NCBI RefSeq assembly: GCF_002104765.1
Contig: NZ_NCXM01000026.1
Location: 1 to 64,000, forward strand
Source: Mycolicibacterium vulneris
GTDB taxonomy: Bacteria; Actinomycetota; Actinomycetes; Mycobacteriales; Mycobacteriaceae
Length of the DNA: 64,000 bases
Direction: 5' to 3'
Shown here: positions 17,708 through 25,582 of the stretch, in pieces
Position numbering within the stretch: the stretch's first letter is position 1
How the letters are laid out: the number at the start of each line of letters is the position of its first letter
Position numbers and translations under genes: made by a program
Notes under the pieces: model-generated
What the model saw: the letters and a program-made list of their open reading frames with translations, nothing else
What the model was told of the DNA's origin: nothing
Databases searched by the model: none

Positions 17708-18334
17708 TCAGCTGGCCGGTAAGCCCGCCTTGACCGCGTCGTCCTGCTTACGGGCGAGATCGAGCATGATGTCGGCCGGCGTGGGATTGCCGATGACACA
17801 GTCGGACTCCAGGTCGACCATGGCCCTGCCCTCGACGAACACCGCCTCGGAGATCTCCATCGGGTTGGCCGGGTCGGTTCCCTGCCCGATCACCATGAAC
17901 CCGTTGGTGCCGACGTCGATGGGCTGCTGCTGCCCGTTGACCTTCTTACCGACGACGTCGCGCATGTTTGCCGCGGTCTGGGTGGCCGTGGCCGCGTCGG
18001 GAAACACCGCGATCGTGTCGATGATGGTGCGCTTGCCGTCGGGGTTCTTGAAAACCTGTCCCACGCCGGTGATGCCGCTGGGATTCTGGCTCGGCGGCCC
18101 GTCCACGGTGGCGTTGGGGCCGACGTCGCCGGGCTTGATCAGCAGATTGCTGTAGTCGGCTGGCGCTCCCGGCGACGCGCTGGTCGGGGAGCCCGACGAG
18201 GCGGCCGAACCGGACGACGAGGCCGAACCCGATGACGCCGTGGGGCTCTTGTCCCCGCCGCAGCCCACCACCGCCGCGCCGATCAACATCGTGGTAGCCG
18301 TCAAGCCGAGCGCGGAGGTCCGCACCGTGTTCAT
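17708..18334 (-). CDS. Putative lipoprotein
   Basis: This is a 208-residue secreted protein. The signal peptide ends in the lipobox VVGC (Cys near residue 25). A long Ser/Ala/Gly/Pro/Thr linker (about 30-58) follows, then a globular domain of about 150 residues. The motif IDTIAVFPDAATATQTAANM is reminiscent of mycobacterial Lpp/Lpq lipoproteins with a PknH-sensor-like fold, which is a guess. The ribosome site AAAAGGAGA precedes the start. The function is unknown. It lies 139 bp downstream of the 18474-19556 gene on the same strand. Confidence 0.8.
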   Translation of the reverse strand: MNTVRTSALGLTATTMLIGAAVVGCGGDKSPTASSGSASSSGSAASSGSPTSASPGAPADYSNLLIKPGDVGPNATVDGPPSQNPSGITGVGQVFKNPDGKRTIIDTIAVFPDAATATQTAANMRDVVGKKVNGQQQPIDVGTNGFMVIGQGTDPANPMEISEAVFVEGRAMVDLESDCVIGNPTPADIMLDLARKQDDAVKAGLPAS

Positions 18335-18473
18335 AAGGCTCTCCTTTTAGAAGTCAGCTATTTGTATCCGTTACCGCGCGCGCCGGCAGCGCGAACACGC
18401 GAAATTCGCACCGCCAGATGAATGTCATCTGAGAGCCCAGCCTATGGGCTTGACGCGATCTCAGTAAGAGTGA

Positions 18474-19556
18474 CTAGCGCTCTTTCCACATCACGCCGCG
18501 CATGGTCACCGAGAGCGGAATGTCCTCGACACCGATGAGCCCCTGGGGCGCCCGGCACACCCAGTCGATCGCATTGACGACCCGGCCGGCCGTCGAAATG
18601 CAACCGGCATCAGTGGAATCGAACAGCGGATGGGAAACGTGGGTGTTGATTTCGACTCGCGGCTCGCCCTCCACGACGACGCGATGCACCCCGGTATGAC
18701 CGTCGGGCGGGAATTCCCAGTCGGGTGCCGCTGCCTGGGTGAGCCTGGTGACGTGCTCGAGGGTGATGACGGGTTCGCCGTCGCGGACGCCCTCGGTGGC
18801 GAACCGGACGGCGGCCATCTGCCCCGGCTCCACCGTCATCATCGTGCAGTCGATGCGCTCCGGCGTGTACCAGGGTTCGATGCGCTGACGCACGTCGTCA
18901 AGCTCGATGCCCAGATTGTCCGCCAGACTGCGGACCTGACTACCCCACATCGACACGATCACCCCGGGCAGGAACATCATCGGCGAGTCGTCGTCCGGGG
19001 CGGTTCCGAATCCCATTGCGGTACCGGTGAATTCGGCGTCGTCGTAGTTTCCGTAGTCGAAGATCTCCTGCACGGTGATCGACGAGACCCGGGTGGTCAA
19101 ACTGACCGCCGAGTGCACCAGCGTATCGCCGGAGAACCCGGGGTCGATGCCGTTGACGTAGAGCGAGGCGTCGCCGGCCGCGCAGGCACGCTCGAGCGGT
19201 TCCCGCAACCAATCGTCGGCGTGGCGGGGCGTGACCAGCCAGACCATCGACGTACCGACCACGTTCGTGCTCGCGGAAAGGAATTTCGACATCTGCTCGA
19301 TGGCTTCCATCGGCCGGGTCTCACCCTGCGATGTGTAGACGACGCAGTCGGCGCCCAGGGCCACCAGGGCGTCGATGTCGTCGGTGGCGACGATGTCGGT
19401 TGGTTCGTCGAGACCGCACAACTGCGCCGCGTCCCGGCCGACCTTCTCCGCGCCGGCGGCGTGCACGCCGACCAGTTCCAGGTCTGGCCTGCCGATGAGT
19501 GCCCGCAACGAATGCCGGCCAACGTTCCCGGTGGAGAATTGGATGACTCTGCGCAC
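18474..19556 (-). CDS. Dihydrodipicolinate-reductase-like NAD(P)-binding oxidoreductase
   Basis: This 360-residue protein has an N-terminal Rossmann motif (QFSTGNVGRHSLRAL, then LELVGVHA) of the DapB/amine-dehydrogenase-like superfamily that is expanded in mycobacteria. It also has an intact C-terminal domain. These proteins are not lysine-pathway DapB, and their substrates are mostly unknown. It is the only full-length copy of three in this block. The copies at 20546-21223 and 26037-26522 are truncated or chimeric, and their N-termini align with this one. Confidence 0.78.
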   Translation of the reverse strand: MRRVIQFSTGNVGRHSLRALIGRPDLELVGVHAAGAEKVGRDAAQLCGLDEPTDIVATDDIDALVALGADCVVYTSQGETRPMEAIEQMSKFLSASTNVVGTSMVWLVTPRHADDWLREPLERACAAGDASLYVNGIDPGFSGDTLVHSAVSLTTRVSSITVQEIFDYGNYDDAEFTGTAMGFGTAPDDDSPMMFLPGVIVSMWGSQVRSLADNLGIELDDVRQRIEPWYTPERIDCTMMTVEPGQMAAVRFATEGVRDGEPVITLEHVTRLTQAAAPDWEFPPDGHTGVHRVVVEGEPRVEINTHVSHPLFDSTDAGCISTAGRVVNAIDWVCRAPQGLIGVEDIPLSVTMRGVMWKER

Positions 19557-19621
19557 GGCTGCCCTGGTCCTTCCGGCGGTGGGTGACGACCCATCATGAC
19601 GCGTTCGAACGCGGTGCGGGG

Positions 19622-19717
19622 TCAGTAATCCGGTATCTGCAGCGGCGAATTATTCGAATCGATGCCACCGTCGACGTGAAAGATCGCGTTGGTCGCGTAA
19701 CAGTCGTCCAACGCCAT
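19622..19717 (-). pseudogene. C-terminal remnant of a short-chain dehydrogenase
   Basis: A 31-codon frame begins with ATG 19717 behind AAGGGAG and encodes a peptide containing TNAIFHVDGGIDSNNSP, which looks like the last residues of an SDR (the VDGG turn before the terminus). The rest of the enzyme is missing. The intact promoter side and lost body suggest an internal deletion that left start and end joined. A TetR-type palindrome lies 51 bp upstream. Confidence 0.5.
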
Positions 19718-19767
19718 GTCGGGCTCCCTTGTCAGTATATGTGCGCCGTTTAATCTAAGAACCTTAC

Positions 19768-19779
19768 TGACTAAAGTCA
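19768..19779. promoter_or_regulatory. TetR operator candidate, copy 1
   Basis: TGACT-AA-AGTCA is an inverted repeat between the SDR remnant and the TetR gene at 19925. The same half-site forms the perfect 16-bp palindrome at 21413-21428, so both sites probably bind the same regulator. Confidence 0.6.
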
Positions 19780-19924
19780 ACGAATAGCGACGGCAGATGT
19801 CGGTGACAGTGAGACCGGACCAAGAATGGCCAAGTTATGCAAGCGGTTTTGGCAGCGGCACGGCATAATGGTCGAGTGAGCCTGGCCGCTTTGGTATGAG
19901 TCAGGTCAACCGTGAGGAATGACA

Positions 19925-20524
19925 ATGGCTGTGACGGACCGGCTGTCGGCGCGAGAAGCCAAGCGCCTGCAGACGCGGGAGCGTTTGATGGGCGCCGCGA
20001 TCGCGGAGTTCGCCCGCGCCGGCATGGCCGAGGCCGACGTCAGCGCGATCGTCGCCGCTGCGGGAGTTGCCCACGGGACCTTCTTCTTCCACTTCCCCAC
20101 CAAGGAGCATGTGCTGCTGGAACTGGAACGCCGCGAAGAGGAAAGGATTGCCAAGCAGTTCGCGCAATTCCTCAAATCCAAGCACGATCTCGTATCCGCG
20201 TTGAACGAGGCGGTCCGCTTGGTGGTCGGATTGGAACGCCGGCTGGGCGACCTGCTCTTCAATGACTTTCTCGCGCTGCACTTCTCCCAGACCCGTCCGC
20301 AGACCGAAGACGGCCGGGACCACCCGTTGATCGTGTTGGTCGCCCGGGAAATCGAGCAGGCCCAGCAACGCGGTGAGACGGACCGAGAGGTCAATCCCAT
20401 GAACAGCGCGGTGTTCTTCTTGCTGGGCCTCTACGCGCTGTTGATCACCACCAACCACTGGCCCACGGGGCATACCCTGCTGGAGGACTACGTCGCGAGG
20501 ACTCTGCGCAGCCTGAAGCCGTGA
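19925..20524 (+). CDS. TetR-family regulator of the membrane-protein/NorQD-like operon
   Basis: This is a 199-residue TetR protein with helix-turn-helix around residues 38-60 (DVSAIVAAAGVAHGTFFFHF). ATG 19925 is preferred over ATG 19919 because GAGG at 19914-19917 is then seven bases away. A TGACT/AGTCA palindrome occurs upstream of this gene and again ahead of the operon at 21480, so it probably represses itself and that operon. It is convergent with the truncated oxidoreductase gene, 21 bp apart. Confidence 0.87.
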   Translation: MAVTDRLSAREAKRLQTRERLMGAAIAEFARAGMAEADVSAIVAAAGVAHGTFFFHFPTKEHVLLELERREEERIAKQFAQFLKSKHDLVSALNEAVRLVVGLERRLGDLLFNDFLALHFSQTRPQTEDGRDHPLIVLVAREIEQAQQRGETDREVNPMNSAVFFLLGLYALLITTNHWPTGHTLLEDYVARTLRSLKP

Positions 20525-20545
20525 CGTTGTAGCGGCTTCCGCGTG

Positions 20546-21223
20546 CTAGCGGATCACGCCGAGCAGCGGTACCAACCCGAGTTCCTTGTGGATCAGGAAT
20601 CCCGGCGCGGCATCACATACGGCCGGAACGGTGTTCGCCGGCGGCCCGGCCATGAATTCCTCGGGGTCGCTTCCCATTCCCATCTCGTGCAGGTACTTCA
20701 GGGTGTCCTTGCCGAAATTCACCACCTCGTAGATGTGGATGGCGTCGACCCGGCTGACGATGCGGGCCAACGTCAGGACCAGCAGGTCTCCGGCGAAACC
20801 GGGGTTGACACCGCCCGCGTGAAAAGACGTCCCACCCTCGTGGCACGCCGCGTCGATCTTGTCGATGTCGGCCTTGCTGTGCTCGGTTCGATACCACCAC
20901 GCGCCGCCCGAGGCGACGACGTTCTTTCCGCCGCGCAGCAGCCGGCACACCTCGTCGGGATCCGACCACAACGGCGCGTAGAACACACAATCGGCGTCGA
21001 GCGCTTCGACTGCCGCCTTGTCTGTGGTCGCGAGCACCCCGGTCGGCGCGGCGCCGACCAATTCTCCGGCGTCCCTGCCCACCTTCTCCGGACGGTTACA
21101 GAGCACGCCGACGACTTCGAAGGCGGGATTGTGCGCGAAGTGACGCAGCGCCACCGTCCCGACATTGCCCATGCCCCACTGGATCACGCGGTACTTCTTC
21201 TCGGCCGGCGATGTGAGCGTCAT
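20546..21223 (-). CDS. Truncated dihydrodipicolinate-reductase-like oxidoreductase
   Basis: This is a 225-residue protein. The N-terminal Rossmann motif QWGMGNVGTVALRHF and following DADCVFYAPLW match the family of the 18474-19556 gene. That relative has 360 residues, so about 130 are missing at the C-terminus, and the last 40 or so residues do not align well. The start ATG 21223 has GGAG upstream. It is divergent from the membrane-protein operon, with the 16-bp palindrome in the gap. It could be a shortened functional protein or a decaying gene. Confidence 0.65.
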   Translation of the reverse strand: MTLTSPAEKKYRVIQWGMGNVGTVALRHFAHNPAFEVVGVLCNRPEKVGRDAGELVGAAPTGVLATTDKAAVEALDADCVFYAPLWSDPDEVCRLLRGGKNVVASGGAWWYRTEHSKADIDKIDAACHEGGTSFHAGGVNPGFAGDLLVLTLARIVSRVDAIHIYEVVNFGKDTLKYLHEMGMGSDPEEFMAGPPANTVPAVCDAAPGFLIHKELGLVPLLGVIR

Positions 21224-21412
21224 TGCTACTCCTCTGCATGGCCGCGACGGCTGAGCGCTCGCCGAGCGTAGGCGTCCCCGAAACCTTGTGTCAACGATTC
21301 CGGGCTGACTTTCATCAGTAAGAGCGGCTTTGAGGTATGGCTTTGCAGCGCTACACAGCATGAATTTCAACCGTTATGCCGCGTAGTGGCGCGGACTTGC
21401 TCGACGCCTTCT

Positions 21413-21428
21413 GCTGACTATAGTCAGC
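21413..21428. promoter_or_regulatory. 16-bp perfect palindrome, TetR operator candidate, copy 2
   Basis: GCTGACTATAGTCAGC is fully self-complementary. It lies 51 bp upstream of the first membrane-protein gene and in the divergent gap towards 21223. The core matches the site at 19768-19779. Confidence 0.75.
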
Positions 21429-21479
21429 TTGTTATAGTGCAAACGCCGATCCAATCAGTGTCGATGGCGGGGAGGGTTC

Positions 21480-22190
21480 GTGAATCTGCCGAAGCTCGAG
21501 TCAAGCGGCACCGCGCAGGCGAGTCTGACCATCGACGAGCACATGGAACGCTCGCAACTCGCGCAGCGCCAGGCCGACAAATGGCTCATCTCCGGGAGTC
21601 TGCTGATCGGCACCGCGGCCCTCGGCATCTTCGGCCTGCCGCTGTTCCTTTGGGGAGTGCGGTTGCTGCGCAGGGCCCAACGGAACGGCCTCTCGGTGCG
21701 GCCGATGCTGGTCATGCTGCTCGGCTACCTCGTCATCATCGACGCCGCCATCAACACCGTCGGATGGGCGCTCGACCTGGTGGCAAACCACACAATTCTG
21801 GCCCGGGTGCTGCTCAACGGCTGGGGCAACATGTTCGACGCCGGCTACTTCTGGCACTACAACGAGCTCTGGGTCGGCGGCGCGGCGGGCCCCGGCGAAA
21901 AGGCCTTGGAAGTCGGCCTCATCCTGACTGTTTTCACCATGCGCATCGCCGCGGCCATCGGCTTCCTGCAGATGAAGCGGTGGGGTCATCAGTGGATGGT
22001 CGTCACGTGCTGGATGGGCGTGGTCATCTGGATTACGTACGTCTTCAACATGACCATGTTCGCCGACGTGCGCTTCGCCGGAGTCGTGCTGCCGGTCGTC
22101 GGCTGGTGGCTCTACGACATCTTCTACATCACCCCGTTCCTGGCCATCCCCTATCTGCACACCGTCAACCGCGAACTCTTCTCCGACTGA
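21480..22190 (+). CDS. Unknown polytopic membrane protein A of the NorQD-like operon
   Basis: I do not recognise the family. The 236-residue product has about five membrane segments (near 35-58, 77-101, 144-164, 172-194 and 198-225) and starts at GTG 21480 after GGGGAGGG. Between segments 2 and 3 lies a polar stretch, NMFDAGYFWHYNELWVGG, followed later by KRWGHQW and the end motif YLHTVNRE. These His, Asp and Glu residues are conserved in the paralogue at 24873-25568 and could bind metal. The operon also encodes NorQ- and NorD-like activators, which suggests this is the core of a membrane metalloenzyme. That role is inference. Confidence 0.75.
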   Translation: MNLPKLESSGTAQASLTIDEHMERSQLAQRQADKWLISGSLLIGTAALGIFGLPLFLWGVRLLRRAQRNGLSVRPMLVMLLGYLVIIDAAINTVGWALDLVANHTILARVLLNGWGNMFDAGYFWHYNELWVGGAAGPGEKALEVGLILTVFTMRIAAAIGFLQMKRWGHQWMVVTCWMGVVIWITYVFNMTMFADVRFAGVVLPVVGWWLYDIFYITPFLAIPYLHTVNRELFSD

Positions 22191-22234
22191 AATGTGCGAC
22201 CTGAAATCCACTACGCCACCGAGGAAGTCACATC

Positions 22235-22339
22235 ATGGGTTATCTATGGGAGATGCTTCGCTACGTCGCCGCATGGGGCGGCACCGGACTGATCATCTGG
22301 TTCTGGTACTGGCTGTTCTCCAACATCGGCACGTTCTGA
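22235..22339 (+). CDS. 34-residue single-span membrane peptide
   Basis: A short gene starts at ATG 22235, seven bases after GAGGAAG, and ends at 22339. The product is almost entirely one Trp-rich hydrophobic helix (GLIIWFWYWLF). It sits between membrane protein A and the NorD-like gene on the same strand. Good ribosome site, membrane-helix composition and a second such gene at 24748 in the same operon support a real small subunit of a membrane complex. It is too short for most gene finders. Confidence 0.65.
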   Translation: MGYLWEMLRYVAAWGGTGLIIWFWYWLFSNIGTF

Positions 22340-22378
22340 ACCGCGGCCTACGTAGTCGGAGCGCACGGGGTTTCGTCG

Positions 22379-23854
22379 ATGATTGACCAGTCCGACGGTC
22401 ACGCGATGGCGCTGGAACGGCGTTGCTCGGTGACGGCGGTCGCGCTGAGCGATCAACGTCGCGAAGGCGTTCGGCTGGTCACCGGCGACCGGCGGGGTTT
22501 CGGCGCAAATGCGGCGCTCACGTTCGTTCACGTCCCCTACCCCGCACCGCCCGATTGGACACGCAGGACCTTGACATGCGGTGTGGCGCTGCAGTGTTCG
22601 CCGTCGAAAGAACGCGTCACCGAGTATCGCCTGAACGAGCTCTCTGCCCGCGAGCTACGTGCGCTGACGCTTGTCGAGTCCGGCGTCGCCCTCGGCTGGA
22701 TCGCGTCGCGGTGGCCCGGCCTGCTGCCCGAGGTCCGGCGATGGCTGCCCGAAGTCCAGCTCCGAGACGGCGACATGCCTGCCGTCCAGATGCTCGACCT
22801 GGCAATCGCATTGGCGGCCACGCGCCAGGAATTGACCCTCCATCCCCTGCTGGGCTCGTTGCCGATGGCGTACACGGCGCCACGCGGATGGGCCGACAAG
22901 CTGCGACGCAGCTTTGGCCGGATGCCGTGGACCACAACACAGAAGCGTCTGCCGCGACCGTACTCGGTTCCGGTCGGCGGCGACGGCGGTGTCCGCAACC
23001 CCAACCTGCCACCGCCGAGCCGGCCGCAGGACAACGATCTCGACGTCACACCGCGGCATCGGCCCGGGATCCCCTATCCCGAATGGAACATGTGGACACA
23101 GCGATTCATGCAAGACCACGTCGCCGTTGTCGAGCACGCCGACGGCCAGCTCGCCCGCCGCCCGGTGCCGGTGGCCGTCGACGTGCGCAAGTGGTTCGAA
23201 GAACACACCCACCGCGCGATGACGAACCGCCTCGAAGACGGCTCCGACCTCGATGTCGACCAATACGTCAACCACTACATCGACCTGGCGACCGACGAGG
23301 CCAAGGAGCCGAAGGTGTTCCGCGACCTGTTGCCCAGTAGTCGCGACGTCACCACGGCGCTGCTGCTCGACGGCAGTTCGTCGCTCGGGGTGCGCGGCGG
23401 GCGCGTCTTCCAACTGGAATTGTCCTGTGCCGATGCACTTTCACGAGCCATGACGCTGGCGCGCGAACGGAACGGTGTCTTCGTCTTCACCGGCAACACC
23501 CGCCATCGAGTCGAAGTACGCTGCCTGAAGGACTTCGAAGAACGTCGGTTCGTACCGCCGAGCGCGCTGGGCCTGTCTACCCGCGGATACACCAGACTCG
23601 GTGCGCCGCTTCGCCATTTGACGAGCCGGCTGCTGGCGCAGGCCTCCGAGCGACGTCTGCTGATCGTCATCGGCGACGGACTGATCTCCGATGAGGGATA
23701 CGAGGGCCGCTATGCCTGGGCCGATGCCGCGCACGCGGTCGAGGAGGCCAACGACGCCGGGGTGTCGATCTACTACGTGGGCGTGGGACCACCCGCGTCG
23801 ATCCCCTGCCCGAGGTGTTCGGACCCCGCCGGTCGCAGCGGATCCGGCGCATAG
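22379..23854 (+). CDS. NorD/CbbO-like VWA protein, probably frameshifted
   Basis: This is a 491-residue product. The C-terminal half is a von Willebrand A domain with the MIDAS motif DGSSS, and the segment GDGLISDEGYEGRYAWADAA is typical of NorD and CbbO proteins. These act with a NorQ/CbbQ AAA+ ATPase, encoded next, to activate a metalloenzyme such as nitric oxide reductase or Rubisco. The last 17 or so codons are in a different frame from the expected end. Continuing in the other frame from 23791 gives a convincing NorD-like C-terminus ending at 23907. A one-base loss near 23790 is therefore likely, or a sequencing error. The start at ATG 22379 is the best available. Confidence 0.8.
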   Translation: MIDQSDGHAMALERRCSVTAVALSDQRREGVRLVTGDRRGFGANAALTFVHVPYPAPPDWTRRTLTCGVALQCSPSKERVTEYRLNELSARELRALTLVESGVALGWIASRWPGLLPEVRRWLPEVQLRDGDMPAVQMLDLAIALAATRQELTLHPLLGSLPMAYTAPRGWADKLRRSFGRMPWTTTQKRLPRPYSVPVGGDGGVRNPNLPPPSRPQDNDLDVTPRHRPGIPYPEWNMWTQRFMQDHVAVVEHADGQLARRPVPVAVDVRKWFEEHTHRAMTNRLEDGSDLDVDQYVNHYIDLATDEAKEPKVFRDLLPSSRDVTTALLLDGSSSLGVRGGRVFQLELSCADALSRAMTLARERNGVFVFTGNTRHRVEVRCLKDFEERRFVPPSALGLSTRGYTRLGAPLRHLTSRLLAQASERRLLIVIGDGLISDEGYEGRYAWADAAHAVEEANDAGVSIYYVGVGPPASIPCPRCSDPAGRSGSGA

Positions 23855-23907
23855 AGGAACTACCCCGGGTATTGGCCCATGTCCATCGTGAATTGGTCGC
23901 CGCGTGA
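23788..23907 (+). other. Out-of-frame C-terminal end of the NorD-like gene
   Basis: Reading from 23791 in the frame one base off the upstream gene gives 38 codons, starting TRVDPLPEVFGPRRSQRIRR and ending HRELVAA at the stop 23905-23907. It continues the protein naturally after the YVGVGP segment and brings the gene end to 22 bp before the ATPase start, as expected in an operon. Confidence 0.65.
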
Positions 23908-23929
23908 ACGCCGGCCTGCTGAGGAAGAG

Positions 23930-24730
23930 ATGACCACCGACACATACTTCGCCAACGGCAACGAGGTTCAGCTGTTCGAGCAGGCCTTCCACCGCCGCAT
24001 CCCGGTGATGCTCACCGGCCCGACCGGATGCGGCAAGACCCGCTTCGTCGAACACATGGGCTCCTTGCTGCAGCGGCCCGTGGTCACCATCAGTTGTCAC
24101 GACGACCTCACCAGCTCCGACCTCGTCGGCCGCTTCATGGTGACCGGCGGCGACGTGGTCTGGACCGACGGCCCGCTGACCCGGGCCGTCAAAGCCGGCG
24201 CGATCTGCTATCTCGACGAAGTCGTCGAGGCCCGCCACGACTCCCTGGCGATCCTGCACTCGCTCACCGATCACCGGCGGTCGCTGTATCTCGACCGCGC
24301 CGGCGAGGTTGTGCAAGCACCCGAGGAGTTCATGCTGGTGTGTTCATACAACCCGGCCTATCGCAGCTCGCTCAAGGAGCTCAAACCGTCATTCCGTCAA
24401 CGCTTCGCCACACTGGCGATGCACTACCTGCCGCCGGACCGCGAGGCCGAGGTGATCGTCGCCGAATCCGGAATTCCCCTGGCAACAGCGACGCGGCTGG
24501 TCGGGTGCGCGGTCGCGATCCGGACCGCCGACCAGGCCTTCCACTTCGAGCCGCCGTCGACCCGGGTGCTCGTTACGGCCGCCCAGTTGATCGCCGCCGG
24601 GGCAACCGAATTGGACGCGGCCGACGCCTGCATCCTCGCGCCGCTGAGCACCGACGGCGCGGTCACCGACGGTCTACGTGAAGTCGCGGCCGCCAGCCTG
24701 GGCGCCGCCGACACATCGAGCAGTCCTTAG
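23930..24730 (+). CDS. NorQ/CbbQ-type AAA+ ATPase (MoxR group)
   Basis: This is a 266-residue MoxR-class AAA+ protein. Walker A is GPTGCGKT, Walker B with the family-specific extension is YLDEVVEAR, sensor 1 is CSYNP, and the KPSFRQRF segment carries the arginine finger. The match is to NorQ/CbbQ/GvpN rather than to generic MoxR or CobS. With the VWA partner it would form a ring that remodels a client enzyme to insert or reposition a metal cofactor. ATG 23930 follows GAGGAAGA and gives the normal family length. No nitric oxide reductase or Rubisco gene is present in the window, so the client must lie among its membrane-protein neighbours or elsewhere. Confidence 0.92.
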   Translation: MTTDTYFANGNEVQLFEQAFHRRIPVMLTGPTGCGKTRFVEHMGSLLQRPVVTISCHDDLTSSDLVGRFMVTGGDVVWTDGPLTRAVKAGAICYLDEVVEARHDSLAILHSLTDHRRSLYLDRAGEVVQAPEEFMLVCSYNPAYRSSLKELKPSFRQRFATLAMHYLPPDREAEVIVAESGIPLATATRLVGCAVAIRTADQAFHFEPPSTRVLVTAAQLIAAGATELDAADACILAPLSTDGAVTDGLREVAAASLGAADTSSSP

Positions 24731-24747
24731 AGAAAGGAGCAATCGGC

Positions 24748-24876
24748 ATGGACCGACAGGAGCAGAAGCGCAAGAGGGCGCTCATCGTCTTCCAGATCTT
24801 CATCTACGGCTACCTGCTGGCGATGTTCGGCGTCCAGCTGTACATGTCGTTTGCGCGGGGGTGGTGGGATCTGTGA
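24748..24876 (+). CDS. 42-residue single-span membrane peptide
   Basis: A short gene starts at ATG 24748, eight bases after AAAGGAG, and overlaps the next gene by four bases (GTGA). The product has a basic N-terminus (RQEQKRKR) followed by one hydrophobic helix, so the N-terminus should face the cytoplasm. Overlap with the membrane protein B gene implies coupled translation and probably a shared complex. A family is not recognised. Confidence 0.7.
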   Translation: MDRQEQKRKRALIVFQIFIYGYLLAMFGVQLYMSFARGWWDL

Positions 24877-25568
24877 CTCTCCCTGCAGCGCAAGCGAGTT
24901 CAGTCGGCCTCCAGGATCACCACGACGAATCCCGTCAGGCTCAGCGCCGCGCCGATAAGTGGATGATCATCGGCGCCGGCCTGATGGGCATGTGGGCGCC
25001 GGGCCTGATCGGATTTCCCATCTTCATGCGCGGGGTGTGGCTGCAGCGCCAGGCCCTGCGCGCCGGGCTGTCGGTCCGGCCCATGATCGTCACCCTGATC
25101 GGCTATCTGGTGCTGATCGACGGAATGCTCAACAGCCTGGGCTGGGCCCTGGACCTGGTGGCCAACCACACGTTGATCAACCGCGTGCTGATGGTCGGTT
25201 GGGGCAACATGTTCGACGCCGGTTATTTCTGGCACTACAACGAACTTTGGGTCGGGGGCGCCGCCGGTCCGGGCGAGAAAGCCTACGTGGCCGGCCTGAT
25301 CCTCACGGTCTTCTCCATGCGGGTGGCCGCAGCGATCGGCTTCCTGCAGATGAAGCGGTGGGGTCATCAGTGGATGGTCGTCACGTGCTGGATGGGCGTG
25401 GTGATCTGGTCGGCCTACGTCTTCAACATGACCATGTTCGCCGACGTGCGGTACGCCGGAGTCGTCTTCCCGGTCATCGGCTGGTGGCTCTACGACATCT
25501 TCTACATCACCCCGTTCCTCGCCATCCCCTATCTGCACACCGTGAACCGCGAAATCTTCTCCGACTAG
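24873..25568 (+). CDS. Unknown polytopic membrane protein B, paralogue of A
   Basis: This is a 231-residue protein with about five membrane segments, starting at GTG 24873 inside the stop of the small peptide gene. It aligns end to end with protein A. The N-terminal third differs moderately, while the stretch from the DAGYFWHYNELW motif to the C-terminus is almost identical, including the KRWGHQW and LHTVNRE motifs. The two probably form a heterodimer or duplicated core of one membrane enzyme. The family and reaction are unknown. Confidence 0.75.
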   Translation: MTLPAAQASSVGLQDHHDESRQAQRRADKWMIIGAGLMGMWAPGLIGFPIFMRGVWLQRQALRAGLSVRPMIVTLIGYLVLIDGMLNSLGWALDLVANHTLINRVLMVGWGNMFDAGYFWHYNELWVGGAAGPGEKAYVAGLILTVFSMRVAAAIGFLQMKRWGHQWMVVTCWMGVVIWSAYVFNMTMFADVRYAGVVFPVIGWWLYDIFYITPFLAIPYLHTVNREIFSD

Positions 25569-25582
25569 CAAGGAGTAGTGCC

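Noticed and set aside
22379..24730. VWA plus AAA+ pair as the CobT/CobS partners of cobN
   Set aside because: The ATPase has the NorQ/CbbQ-specific YLDEVVEAR and CSYNP segments and the VWA protein has the NorD-type YEGRY region. The pair lies in a membrane-protein operon 30 kb from cobN.
21480..25568. Membrane proteins A and B as particulate methane/ammonia monooxygenase subunits
   Set aside because: The spacing of Asp and His residues does not match the known copper-site pattern of the C subunit, and no A or B subunit gene is present.
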